Assembly: GCF_009796865.1 (NCBI RefSeq)
Contig: NZ_CP047028.1
Coordinates: forward strand, 3,410,001-3,474,000
Reading direction: 5' to 3'
DNA: 64,000 bases
Source of the DNA: Formosa sp. L2A11
Lineage (GTDB): Bacteria; Bacteroidota; Bacteroidia; Flavobacteriales; Flavobacteriaceae
Below are positions 54,983-63,980 of this stretch, piece by piece (the first letter of the stretch is position 1; each line of letters opens with the position of its first letter). The translations under genes were made by a program, and so were the position numbers. The notes beneath the pieces are model-generated. The model saw nothing but the letters and a program-made list of their open reading frames with translations. It made no database searches and was not told the origin of the DNA.

Positions 54983-56620
54983 TTAATTTATCTGCTCAAT
55001 CAAGACCAAACTCCAAGGACTCATCTCTCTATCAATATTTAATTTACCATTTTCACCTACAGTTATAATTTCAGTCTTTAGGCCTTCAGCAGCTTTTTTC
55101 ATGACTTTAATTTGCTCGCGCGTTGGTGGTTCTGGTTTACCCATGTTTTCCCAATAATTATAAATATTACCATGATCTTTATCTAAAGTTTCCAACTTAA
55201 ATTGAGTTCCTGGTTTTAAATCTGAAATACTAAAATCTAATTGGCGTGGGTTTCCATTTTCATATTTCTCGATTTTTTTAATACTTGACGGCACCGCTTT
55301 GTAGTGATCTTCTGGATAATTATAAGCCAACGCCACAACTTTACCATCAGTAGATTTTTTACTGACAAACAAATACTCATTTTTATACAATTCTTCGTCT
55401 CCTAAATGATGTAACATTCTATATGCATGATATGATGGCTTTACTAAACCTTGATAATTTATCATTCCAAAACCACCATGAAAGATGCTTTCTGCTCCTC
55501 CTTTTTCTTCAAAAATATCGGTAAAAGTCCAAAATGCTAATGAATTGGTTAATCCAATACAATCTAAATTTACTTTAGCAATGTACGCTGCAGGTGGTAA
55601 AAAGTCGTGCATCGCATCTCTACTATTCGGACTTGTATTCCATTCTGTTAAATGAATTTCAGCATTTGGATATGCACTTTTCTTAACCACTTTATTTAAC
55701 CATTCGATATCTGTTTTCGTAGAATTTACAAAACGAGAAAAATCTTTTCCTGCTCCCGTAGTTGGGTTAAACGGATAATCTGTTGGATAAGGGTGTGTAG
55801 ACACAAAATCTACTGGAAGTTTTTCCTTTTCACAATACGCCAAGAAATCTTCAATCCAAGCGCCTTTCCATTCTAAATCGTTAATATTATCTGCTGTAAA
55901 CGTAATCAGATCTCCATCTCTACTTTCTACTTCGCCATCATAACGCCCATCGGCTACAAAATTACTACTTGAAGGTCCGCCAACTTTAAAACGATTATCT
56001 ACAGCTCGTACAGCTGTTACAGATTGCTTATACAACTCAAAATATTGAGATTTTGTACCATCAAAAAAGCCATAATGTAAATTTGGTTCATTCCAAACTT
56101 CAAAATACCATGTTAATACTTCATCAATTCCGTAACGATCTACACAGTGTTGTGTAAATGCTTTCACCAAATTATGCCACTCACCAAATTTAGATTCGTC
56201 TGGCGTAATATTGGCTTTCCACCAAAACTGTGTTTTACTATTTTCTGCAGCTAAAGCTGAAGGAAAGAAAGCTAACTCTACAAAAGGTTTCACATTTAAA
56301 TCTAACATTCTGTCGAATAAATCGTCGATATATTGCCAGTTATATGTGTACACTCCATCTTTTTCAAACACGGGAAACATATCGTCATGAAATATCCCGT
56401 GGAATCTTACAAATTCAAATCCGCAATTGTCTTGCACCATTTCTAATTGTTCCAACCATCCGGCACGTAAACCTTCATTTGCACGACCAGCACCTACGCT
56501 TTTACTCCAAAAATGTTCAAACTTCTCACCTTGAGCTGTTGCTTTTACGTTGATTTTCTCCTGAGAGAAACCAAATTGAACAATTAAAGCCAAAAGCCCT
56601 GTAATTAGTATCTTCTTCAT
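54983..56620 (-). CDS. GH39 glycoside hydrolase (beta-xylosidase-like)
   Basis: A 545-residue secreted clan-A retaining glycosidase (signal peptide to FGFSQ). It has RFHGIFHDDM near the N-terminus, acid/base Glu178 in YFEVWNEPNLHYG, VSTHPYPTDYP, and nucleophile Glu326 in EIHLTEWNTSP, the GH39 pattern. Characterised GH39 enzymes act on beta-xylosides or alpha-L-iduronides, among others. Xylose removal from algal glycan fits, but iduronate cannot be excluded in a lyase-rich locus. A C-terminal beta-sandwich follows residue 450. It ends the GH95-led unit and has a long 3' region before its terminator. Confidence 0.9.
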   Translation of the reverse strand: MKKILITGLLALIVQFGFSQEKINVKATAQGEKFEHFWSKSVGAGRANEGLRAGWLEQLEMVQDNCGFEFVRFHGIFHDDMFPVFEKDGVYTYNWQYIDDLFDRMLDLNVKPFVELAFFPSALAAENSKTQFWWKANITPDESKFGEWHNLVKAFTQHCVDRYGIDEVLTWYFEVWNEPNLHYGFFDGTKSQYFELYKQSVTAVRAVDNRFKVGGPSSSNFVADGRYDGEVESRDGDLITFTADNINDLEWKGAWIEDFLAYCEKEKLPVDFVSTHPYPTDYPFNPTTGAGKDFSRFVNSTKTDIEWLNKVVKKSAYPNAEIHLTEWNTSPNSRDAMHDFLPPAAYIAKVNLDCIGLTNSLAFWTFTDIFEEKGGAESIFHGGFGMINYQGLVKPSYHAYRMLHHLGDEELYKNEYLFVSKKSTDGKVVALAYNYPEDHYKAVPSSIKKIEKYENGNPRQLDFSISDLKPGTQFKLETLDKDHGNIYNYWENMGKPEPPTREQIKVMKKAAEGLKTEIITVGENGKLNIDREMSPWSLVLIEQIN

Positions 56621-56723
56621 ATCCTCTTAAATTTTTAATTTTTTAGTTTGTAATTTGTTTTAAACCTAGTTATCTTAAAGTGAGCTCATGAAACAAGTTC
56701 TGTGTGAGGCACTGTTTTAATTC

Positions 56724-58082
56724 TTATTCTTCGTCTTCAAAAACTTGTTCTAACTTTATGTAATCAATAGCTAAATTACCTTCAGAAGGATTCCAATCTT
56801 TCTTGAAAATACGCACCAAATTATCTCCTTCTTTTAAATTGACTATACCGAAATCAATTTCTGTAAAGTCTTTAGACTGAGAAAAAACAAATTCGCTGTA
56901 TTCATGACTATTTATTAATACATCATGATTAGAGTCTCCTTCCGGCGAAGCATATCGTACTTTAAAACGATACTTTCCAGGTTTAGCCACTTGAGCTAAA
57001 ATAGAAACGTGATCGTATGGATTATCAAAATTTGTTACATACCCTTTTCCGCTGTAACCTTTAATGTATGTATCTACGAAAACATTATACAATTCTCCTC
57101 CTGCAGCAAAACCATTTTCTGCTTCTAACTTAAGTGTTGTTTTTGTACGTTTTGCATTTCCTAAACCCTTTTTAGAAGGGACAATTGGAATGATATTTCC
57201 TTTCTTATCATACTTCAGGTAATCGGCCATTACGGAACGTGTTTCACTTAAACCACCAGACAACCATGCACTATGGTAAAACATCATATCTTTTCCTTTA
57301 TACGTCACCGTTCCGCCGTGGTTGGTTCCACTCTGACCTTCAAAATCATCTATAAAAAGACCTTTAAACTCATACGGTCCTAAAGGTTTATCTGCAACTG
57401 CATAAAACATTTTTTCTGGCCAACGTCTAGGTGTTAATCCTGGATACGTTAAGTAGTATTTATTATCTTTTTTATGTACCCAAGGACCTTCAAAAACATA
57501 AGTTAATTGCGATGTCAACTCTATATATGTTTCTGGTTTTATAGACATTAAATCGTCATTTAATTCTGCTGCAAAACATTTTTTATCATGTCCCCAATAT
57601 AAATATGGTGTACCGTCATCGTCTATAAACAGCGCAGGATCCTGACCAAATTCTACACCTTTAACATATCCTAAATCTGTGAATGGCCCTTGCGGAACAT
57701 CACTGCGTGCAATACCTGTTCTAAACAGTCCGATTCCGGCTTCCTTCATACAATATATGATGTAGTAATTACCACGATAATAGGCCGCATCCATTGCCCA
57801 AGCATGACTTTCTGCCCATTTTACATTTTCTAAGTGTAAAATGCGCCCATGATCGGTCCAATTCACTAAATCGGTAGTAGAAAAGGCATGATAACCTGTC
57901 ATTCCATAATGGTTGTTAGACCCCGGTTCATCATGACTAGTGTACACCCAAAGTGTATTCGGATCGTCTGGCCAAACATGCGGTGACGGATCTGCTGTAA
58001 AAACGCTAGTAAAGATTGGATTTTGTGCAAACCCAAATACGATATTAATTAGAATGCTTACTAAAGCTAATTTATGTCTCAT
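56724..58082 (-). CDS. GH43 glycoside hydrolase with C-terminal CBM6-like domain
   Basis: A 452-residue secreted enzyme. I start it at the ATG at 58082 (MRHKLALVSILINIVFGFAQ); the longer frame to 58106 begins with TTG and adds nothing signal-like. The five-bladed propeller has FTADPSPHVWPDD (catalytic base Asp), SHAWAMDAAYYRG, and VFEGPWVHKKDNKYYLTY with the acid Glu. From about residue 315 a CBM6/CBM35-type beta-sandwich follows (KLEAENGFAAGG, FKVRYASPEGDSNHDVL, AIDYIKLE). GH43 enzymes remove arabinose, xylose or galactose. It lies between the beta-helix gene and GH39. Confidence 0.9.
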   Translation of the reverse strand: MRHKLALVSILINIVFGFAQNPIFTSVFTADPSPHVWPDDPNTLWVYTSHDEPGSNNHYGMTGYHAFSTTDLVNWTDHGRILHLENVKWAESHAWAMDAAYYRGNYYIIYCMKEAGIGLFRTGIARSDVPQGPFTDLGYVKGVEFGQDPALFIDDDGTPYLYWGHDKKCFAAELNDDLMSIKPETYIELTSQLTYVFEGPWVHKKDNKYYLTYPGLTPRRWPEKMFYAVADKPLGPYEFKGLFIDDFEGQSGTNHGGTVTYKGKDMMFYHSAWLSGGLSETRSVMADYLKYDKKGNIIPIVPSKKGLGNAKRTKTTLKLEAENGFAAGGELYNVFVDTYIKGYSGKGYVTNFDNPYDHVSILAQVAKPGKYRFKVRYASPEGDSNHDVLINSHEYSEFVFSQSKDFTEIDFGIVNLKEGDNLVRIFKKDWNPSEGNLAIDYIKLEQVFEDEE

Positions 58083-58212
58083 TTTTATTTTATACTTAAA
58101 AACCAACTTCTATATGGTTACCATTAAACAGTAATAACTTAAAAAAACCATAAACTAATAATAAACAGTGTTTTAAAGAATGTTAATTACTAAATATTGT
58201 TTTGTTTATAGC

Positions 58213-59652
58213 TCATTCTCCAATAACCTCAACATTATTATTTGTTCCTAAATTAGAGATTAAACCCATTGTTTTTCCAGTGATTTCTATACTTTTATCT
58301 GATAATTCTATAGGAAACATCGTCAGATTAATAAGCTCAAAATCTGAACCTTTAAAATTGTTTTGCTTCGGAAAATTTCCGTGTTGTAAGCGAATATTAT
58401 TTTTATCGCCACCTACTTTAATTTTCAGTCCATGTTCTACTCCTTGATTAGATCCTCGTAAAACAATTTTATGTTTACTTCCTCCTATATAGGCTACATT
58501 TCCCGATCCGTTATAATATGGTTCTGTAGAAGATAAAATGGTAATATCTGCATTATAAGCTTTGTCACTTTCGTAAGTTGAAGCATAAGCAGGACCATAA
58601 ACCACATCTGCACGACAATTAACAACGTCTCCAGATCCTAAAGAGAATCCGTTTTCATTTCCTATAGATGTACAATTTTCTACATATTTTTTTCCGGTAG
58701 CATGAGCAAGCGTAACTGCTGTTCTCATGTGTTTTACCACACAATTTATAACTGTAGGATTAGAGGTTCCTCGTGTTATTATTTCACCATCAATGTGGGT
58801 TGTTCCGCCATCGTAAGCCCGAATTCCGGCTTCACCAGTACTCATCATATATCCAGCAGGAAGTTTATACCCCCAAACAGTCATGAAATTAACTTTATCT
58901 GCAGGACTTCCTGTTCCCAACTCGGCTAACATAGCATCTGTTTTTCGTACTTCTCCCTCAACATAGCATCCTTCAATTACAGGATTACTTGCCGCTTGCA
59001 TAAAAATACAATGGCCATAACTTCTGTGCACAAATGTTGAATTTTTAAGATGATTAGATTCACCTCGCACCAAACACGCACTATGTTTTTGATGCTTAAT
59101 TACAGAACGTCCACCTTTTCCAAAAGCATCTCCGTAACCGTAAGGAAAAGAACCTTTAGTTGTTACGTAAAACCCTTCAACTCTATTATGCGATCCATCC
59201 ATAACAATATTTGTAGCTCTTCGGGTTGGTGCATCGTAAACAGAACCATCGTCTATAAGTGTTAAATTTTTAAGTACATTATTATTTCCTAAAATTTGAA
59301 GTTCATGAATTTGATAGTTACCATAAGCTTGTAATACTTTGGTTTCAATTTTAATAGTTACACCTGTAAAATCGTAGATACTATTATCGCCTTCAAAAAG
59401 CAATAACACTTTTGTTATATTTTTAATTTTAAGTTCTTTTTCATACAATCCGTTCTTAACATCTTCTACAGTAATCGTATAAACTCCAGGAGTCATTTTA
59501 ACATGAACATTATCGTTGTCTAAATACGGTATTAATTCACTTAAAGAATGCACTATAGTTTGTGCATACAGTGCAGGGTTTATCACTAAAAATAGGCCAC
59601 ATAACAGCAATCTGAAAGCGTCGTTTAAGTTACTTTTTTTATTCATTTTCAT
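58213..59652 (-). CDS. Secreted beta-helix protein of unknown function (479 aa)
   Basis: A 479-residue protein with signal peptide (LVINPALYAQ). It starts with a short segment, HSLSELIPYLDNDNVHVKMTPG, as in PL6 or chondroitinase-B-like beta-helices. Right-handed coils follow: NNVLKNLTLIDDG, SHNRVEGFYVTTKG, NHLKNSTFVHRSYGHCIFMQAAS and TVINCVVKHMRTAV. Conserved His and Lys/Arg in KHQKHSACLVRG and RSYGHCIF could be catalytic. I cannot place it in a named family; it is clearly different from the tandem beta-helix pair at 46996-49668. It is cotranscribed between GH95 and GH43, which favours a glycan-cleaving role. Confidence 0.7.
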   Translation of the reverse strand: MKMNKKSNLNDAFRLLLCGLFLVINPALYAQTIVHSLSELIPYLDNDNVHVKMTPGVYTITVEDVKNGLYEKELKIKNITKVLLLFEGDNSIYDFTGVTIKIETKVLQAYGNYQIHELQILGNNNVLKNLTLIDDGSVYDAPTRRATNIVMDGSHNRVEGFYVTTKGSFPYGYGDAFGKGGRSVIKHQKHSACLVRGESNHLKNSTFVHRSYGHCIFMQAASNPVIEGCYVEGEVRKTDAMLAELGTGSPADKVNFMTVWGYKLPAGYMMSTGEAGIRAYDGGTTHIDGEIITRGTSNPTVINCVVKHMRTAVTLAHATGKKYVENCTSIGNENGFSLGSGDVVNCRADVVYGPAYASTYESDKAYNADITILSSTEPYYNGSGNVAYIGGSKHKIVLRGSNQGVEHGLKIKVGGDKNNIRLQHGNFPKQNNFKGSDFELINLTMFPIELSDKSIEITGKTMGLISNLGTNNNVEVIGE

Positions 59653-59670
59653 AATCTTTAAAGCTTTAAG

Positions 59671-62271
59671 TTATTGTGCTAGTAAAACAATTACTTCTCC
59701 TACTTTTGTTTCAATATCATATTCGAAAACAGGTTTTAAAACCAATGCTTCTACTTTTGCTAAATTTGAAATTATAGGAGTTTTTATTTCTACTGATTGA
59801 TAAAAGGGATTTATGTTTTTTCCTGAAGCTTTTGTTATTACTGTCTCTCCTTCTAATTTCAACTCATTATAAGAACGAATACGACATATACCTCCTAATT
59901 TAGATGTAATAACCGCTTTCACTACAGCTCCATCTTTCCATTGTAAATCTGTAATTTCAAATCCACCTCTTGCTCTAAGACCGCTTACAGCTCCGGATTT
60001 CCAAACGTCTGGAAGTGCAGGAATTAAATGAATAGCTTCATCGTGACTTTGCATTAACATTTCGGTTAAACCAGATGTAAATCCAAAATTACCATCTATT
60101 TGAAATGGAGGGTGTGCATCTAACATATTGGCATACGTTCCGCCTCCTTTTGGTGAATCTGGACGTCCAACTAATTTAATTTGATCTCCCATTAATACAT
60201 ACGCATGGTTTCCATCAAGTAAACGTGCCCATAAATTAATTTTCCAGTTCATAGACCATCCTGTAGAAGGATCTCCGCGTTGAATTAAAGTTGTTTTTGC
60301 GGCTTCAAATAATTCTGGATTATGGTAAGGTGAAATTAAATTAGAAGGATATAATCCATATAAATGAGAAACATGACGGTGTTTATCTTCAGGATGGTCT
60401 AAGTCTTCAAACCATTCTTGTAATTGATTATATTGCCCAATTTTCATTGGAGGTAATTGAGTTAAAGTTGTCTCCATTTTTTTAACTAACTTCTCATCTA
60501 CACGCAACACTTTAGCTGCTGCAATTGTTTTTGTTAAAATATCGAACACCAATTGATTATCCATGGTTGTGCCTGATTCAATATTTACACTTTTAGGGCG
60601 TCCTTTAGGGGCATGTTCTGGAGAAATTGTTGGAGACATTACTAACCAACCACTTTTAGGATCTTTAGTTAAAAAACTTAAACAAAACTCTGAAGCACCT
60701 TTCATAGCAGGATAAACAGATTTTAAATAGTCTAGATCTCCGCTAAACATATATTTTTCCCATAAATGTTGCGCTAACCATGTACCTCCTGTTGGCCACA
60801 TTCCCCATGTTGCACCATCTACAGGGCCGGTTATTCTCCAAATATCTGTATTATGGTGTGTTACCCAACCATCTGCGCCATACATGACTTTTGCTGTTTC
60901 TTGCCCGGTAACCGAAAGATCTTTAACTAACTGAATTAAAGGATCGTGCATTTTGGATAAATTAGTTACTTCTGCAGGCCAATAATTCATTTCGGTATTA
61001 ATATTAACCGTATAAGCACTTTTCCATGGTGGTGTTAAATCCTTATTCCAAATACCTTGTAAATTAGCTGCTTGTCCGCCGGGTTGTGAAGATGAAATTA
61101 AAAGGTAACGTCCGAATTGAAAATATAATGCCGCTAAGCTAGGATCGTTAACTGTACTAAATGCTTTAATTCTAACATCTGTTGGTTTGTCTTCGAACTC
61201 AGAATTACCCAAATTTAATGACACTCTATTAAAGTAATTTTTATAATACGTTGAGTGCCTTTTTAATAACTGATTATAAGGTTTCTTTTCTGCTAGAGCA
61301 ATATAGTTCGCTGCTTTTTTATGAGGATCTGCACTAACATCGTGATAATTCACAAAATTAGTTGCTATAGAAATATATAGTGTTACACTATTTGCTTTAG
61401 AAACCTTTAACGTATTGTTAGTTGCTTTTACACTTCCTCCTTCATTCACAATTTTAACACGAGACTCAAACTCGACTTTTCCTTTAATAGGCGCCGCATT
61501 TTTTAATCTTTTATTTAAGTTATCGCTTCCAAAACCAATCATTTTTAATACATCGTTATCTTCTGTAGTTACAGTAACTTTAGCTGGTTCTGGACGATCC
61601 ATATCTGCTATAAAACTTAATTTTCCATCCTTATTTGCTGTTAATCGCATTACAATAACTTGGTCTGTAAACGATGTAAATAGTTCTCGTTTATATTCTA
61701 CACCATTAGACGTATAGGTTGTTGTATTTACAGCATTCTCAATATCTAATGCTCTATGATAATTAGAATATGCGCCTTGATTTAAAAAATCTAGTCTTAA
61801 ATTTCCGACCGTCTCGTATGGCATTCCATGAGACGTTTTAGAAATAATTTTAGCATTTGCTAGATTATGAGCTTCTTTATATTTACCATTAAATAAGAGT
61901 TCTCTAATTTTTGGAAGCGCTGCTTTAGCATCTGGATTATCGTTTCTGTGCGGTCCGCCTGCCCAAAGTGTACTTTCGTTTAACTGAATATTTTCATGCT
62001 CTGGAAGGCCATAAACCATAGCGCCTAAACGTCCATTTCCTAAAGGTAAAGCTTCATTCCAATCTGCTGCGGGAGCATCGTACCACAACTCTAATTTATG
62101 TTGCTCTTTTTCTGTTACTAGATTATCTTGTTTCTTCTCAGTATTTGTTACACAGCTACATAAGCTAAAAAACAACATTATAACCAGAACTCCTGAAACA
62201 TGAATCTGATTTACATATTCTGCGATATGGCTCCTCTGTATTCGAAATAAAATAGGTTTTACTAAAATCAT
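59671..62271 (-). CDS. GH95 alpha-L-fucosidase/galactosidase, lipoprotein
   Basis: I start this 866-residue protein at the ATG at 62271. The longer frame to 62454 begins with TTG inside the terminator of the previous gene and is not credible. The N-terminus leads to a lipobox (FFSLCSC). GH95 signatures are WNEALPLGNGRLGAMVYG, LNESTLWAGGPHRND, QGIWNKDLTPPWKSAYTVNIN with TEMNYWPAEVTNLS, TMDNQLVFDILTKTI, WSMNWKINLWARLLDG and QIDGNFGFTSGLTEML. It is an inverting enzyme that releases alpha-1,2-linked fucose or L-galactose. It heads the unit with the beta-helix, GH43 and GH39 genes. The 40-residue distance to the lipobox Cys is long. Confidence 0.94.
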   Translation of the reverse strand: MILVKPILFRIQRSHIAEYVNQIHVSGVLVIMLFFSLCSCVTNTEKKQDNLVTEKEQHKLELWYDAPAADWNEALPLGNGRLGAMVYGLPEHENIQLNESTLWAGGPHRNDNPDAKAALPKIRELLFNGKYKEAHNLANAKIISKTSHGMPYETVGNLRLDFLNQGAYSNYHRALDIENAVNTTTYTSNGVEYKRELFTSFTDQVIVMRLTANKDGKLSFIADMDRPEPAKVTVTTEDNDVLKMIGFGSDNLNKRLKNAAPIKGKVEFESRVKIVNEGGSVKATNNTLKVSKANSVTLYISIATNFVNYHDVSADPHKKAANYIALAEKKPYNQLLKRHSTYYKNYFNRVSLNLGNSEFEDKPTDVRIKAFSTVNDPSLAALYFQFGRYLLISSSQPGGQAANLQGIWNKDLTPPWKSAYTVNINTEMNYWPAEVTNLSKMHDPLIQLVKDLSVTGQETAKVMYGADGWVTHHNTDIWRITGPVDGATWGMWPTGGTWLAQHLWEKYMFSGDLDYLKSVYPAMKGASEFCLSFLTKDPKSGWLVMSPTISPEHAPKGRPKSVNIESGTTMDNQLVFDILTKTIAAAKVLRVDEKLVKKMETTLTQLPPMKIGQYNQLQEWFEDLDHPEDKHRHVSHLYGLYPSNLISPYHNPELFEAAKTTLIQRGDPSTGWSMNWKINLWARLLDGNHAYVLMGDQIKLVGRPDSPKGGGTYANMLDAHPPFQIDGNFGFTSGLTEMLMQSHDEAIHLIPALPDVWKSGAVSGLRARGGFEITDLQWKDGAVVKAVITSKLGGICRIRSYNELKLEGETVITKASGKNINPFYQSVEIKTPIISNLAKVEALVLKPVFEYDIETKVGEVIVLLAQ

Positions 62272-62313
62272 TAGTCTATTTTTATTTAGTTTGTTTGTCT
62301 GTCTTAATCCTAA

Positions 62314-62382
62314 GCAATATCGTTTATATATTAATTTTTCAATATAAATTAGAGGTCTTTGAATATAAATTATGATGTACTT
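62314..62382 (-). promoter_or_regulatory. Weak copy of the locus operator before GH95
   Basis: TATAAATTATG (62364-62374) matches the shared core well, but the flanks (GGTCT, ATGTACTT) are degenerate. The expected -7 position has CAATATCG (62315-62322) without the final TA. Its placement between the sulfatase terminator and the GH95 start supports a promoter here. Confidence 0.35.
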
Positions 62383-62425
62383 AAGCCTATAATTGTAAAC
62401 AAGACAAATTTTTCTAAATACAAAC

Positions 62426-62459
62426 AAAAAAACCTTGAAGTTTTTACACCTCAAGGTTT
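62426..62459 (-). terminator. Rho-independent terminator after the first sulfatase
   Basis: AAACCTTGA (62430-62438) pairs with TCAAGGTTT (62451-62459) around a 12-nt loop. On the minus strand it is followed by TTTTTTT (plus A-run 62426-62432). It lies about 50 nt after the sulfatase stop and separates it from GH95. Confidence 0.88.
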
Positions 62460-62510
62460 CCCTACTATAATCTCAATCTTAAATAAATAAACTGAGTCTT
62501 TTTCTATATT

Positions 62511-63881
62511 TTAATTTGCTACTGTAGGAACCCCTTCTCTAACTTCTTTTTCCCAAAGTTCTAACTTTTTAATCATAATCTTTACACGATCTTGATTTGC
62601 ATCTGCAACATTATGTGTTTCGGAAATATCTTCCCTTAAATTGAATAATTCTACTTTTGTTTGGTTATCTGCTCTTGTTTTAACCAATTTCCAATCGCCA
62701 CTTCTTATGGCTTTGTTCTCTCTAAATATCCAAAATAAATCCCGTTCAGGAAATGCTTTTCCTTCTATTAAATGATCTTTAAAACTCACGCCATCTATAT
62801 TAATTCCTGATGGTTTTCCTTTAGCAAAATCTAAAAATGTTGGTAAAAAATCCATGGTTAAAATTGGAGTGTTATTTACTGTACCAGCTTTAAAATACTT
62901 TGGAAATCTCATAATAGCAGGAACACGATGTCCTCCTTCATAAACACTAGCTTTAGCACCTCTTAGCACACCATTATCTCCACGTTTTCCTGCGGCTCCA
63001 TTATCTGAACAAAAAATAACAATTGTATTTTCTTCTAAATCTTCATTTTTAACAACTTGCATTAAATCTCCTATAGTTTCGTCCATGGTTTCAATCATGC
63101 CTTCATAAATAGATTGAATACTGTCTTTAGGTACTTTTCTTATATATTTTTTATTTCCTACTTCTCTAACAGGCTTATCATATCTACCTTGAATAGGATA
63201 ATGAGGAGATTCTTGAGCGAGATATAAAAAGAAGGGTTGCCCTGTTTTGTTGGAGTTATGTGTCTTGATAAAATCAATTCCATAAGTATTTATTAAATCT
63301 GTGGAATAGCCATGATCGTTTTTAACTGTATTATTTTTCCACCAATCTAAATACCCTTCTTGATCTACGTGTGCATGATAATCTATATTTCCACTTACAA
63401 ATCCTGAAAACTCATCAAAACCTTGATGTGTAGGATTAAAAGTCTCTGCATAACCTAAATGCCACTTTCCATACATGGCCGTTGTATATCCTAAACGTTG
63501 TAATTCTTCTGCAAGCGTAATTTCATCTAAACTCAATCCAACTTCACGATGATCTGCTGCAGTAATAACTCCTTCAATTCCTGTTCGTTGTTGATATTTA
63601 CCAGTCATTAATGCTGCTCGAGTCGGACTGCATAATGGCCCATTAGAATGAAAGTCTAAAAACGTTACGCCTTGCGAAGCCAATTTATCTAAGTTTGGTG
63701 TTTTAATCTTAATACTACCATAACTGGATAATTCTCCATAACCCAAATCGTCTGCCATTATTAAAATAATATTAGGTGGCATGTCTTGTTTTTGTTGAGC
63801 AAAACCAACCGTATAACAGATTACTAAAACGCCTAAGCATAGCCATTGGAAAAAAGGATTCTTTACTTTATTAATTTTCAT
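62511..63881 (-). CDS. S1-family sulfatase (456 aa)
   Basis: A 456-residue secreted sulfatase (signal peptide to TVGFAQ). Asp44-Asp45 in IMADDLGYGE bind metal, and formylglycine Cys84 lies in CSPTRAALMTG. KWHLGY, QESPHYPIQG and FCSDNGAAGKRG complete the S1 pattern. It is compact, without the C-terminal beta domain of the 600-616-residue pair. It removes sulfate esters; position unknown. It is the first complete gene of the window in transcription order and has its own terminator. The 119 nt before it show no clear copy of the locus operator. Confidence 0.93.
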   Translation of the reverse strand: MKINKVKNPFFQWLCLGVLVICYTVGFAQQKQDMPPNIILIMADDLGYGELSSYGSIKIKTPNLDKLASQGVTFLDFHSNGPLCSPTRAALMTGKYQQRTGIEGVITAADHREVGLSLDEITLAEELQRLGYTTAMYGKWHLGYAETFNPTHQGFDEFSGFVSGNIDYHAHVDQEGYLDWWKNNTVKNDHGYSTDLINTYGIDFIKTHNSNKTGQPFFLYLAQESPHYPIQGRYDKPVREVGNKKYIRKVPKDSIQSIYEGMIETMDETIGDLMQVVKNEDLEENTIVIFCSDNGAAGKRGDNGVLRGAKASVYEGGHRVPAIMRFPKYFKAGTVNNTPILTMDFLPTFLDFAKGKPSGINIDGVSFKDHLIEGKAFPERDLFWIFRENKAIRSGDWKLVKTRADNQTKVELFNLREDISETHNVADANQDRVKIMIKKLELWEKEVREGVPTVAN

Positions 63882-63905
63882 TTTAATATATTTTAAATTA
63901 CGACA

Positions 63906-63980
63906 TCAAGTTTTAGAACCTCTAAAAACATAATAATCCCAAACATCTTTTTTCCCCCAACGTTCAGGATTATTACTAAT
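63906..63980 (-). pseudogene. Possible C-terminal fragment of an upstream gene
   Basis: On the minus strand a short open stretch reads ISNNPERWGKKDVWDYYVF and a few more residues before a TGA at 63906-63908. It looks protein-like, but a stop at 63981-63983 breaks it from the window edge; a one-base shift would join it to another frame. It may be the end of a gene that lies outside. The product cannot be identified. Confidence 0.25.

Noticed and set aside
58083-58106. Eight-residue extension of the GH43 frame
   Set aside because: It begins with TTG; the ATG at 58082 directly starts a good signal peptide.
62272-62454. N-terminal extension of the GH95 frame by 61 residues
   Set aside because: It begins with TTG inside the hairpin of the preceding terminator and encodes no signal peptide; the ATG at 62271 is the credible start.
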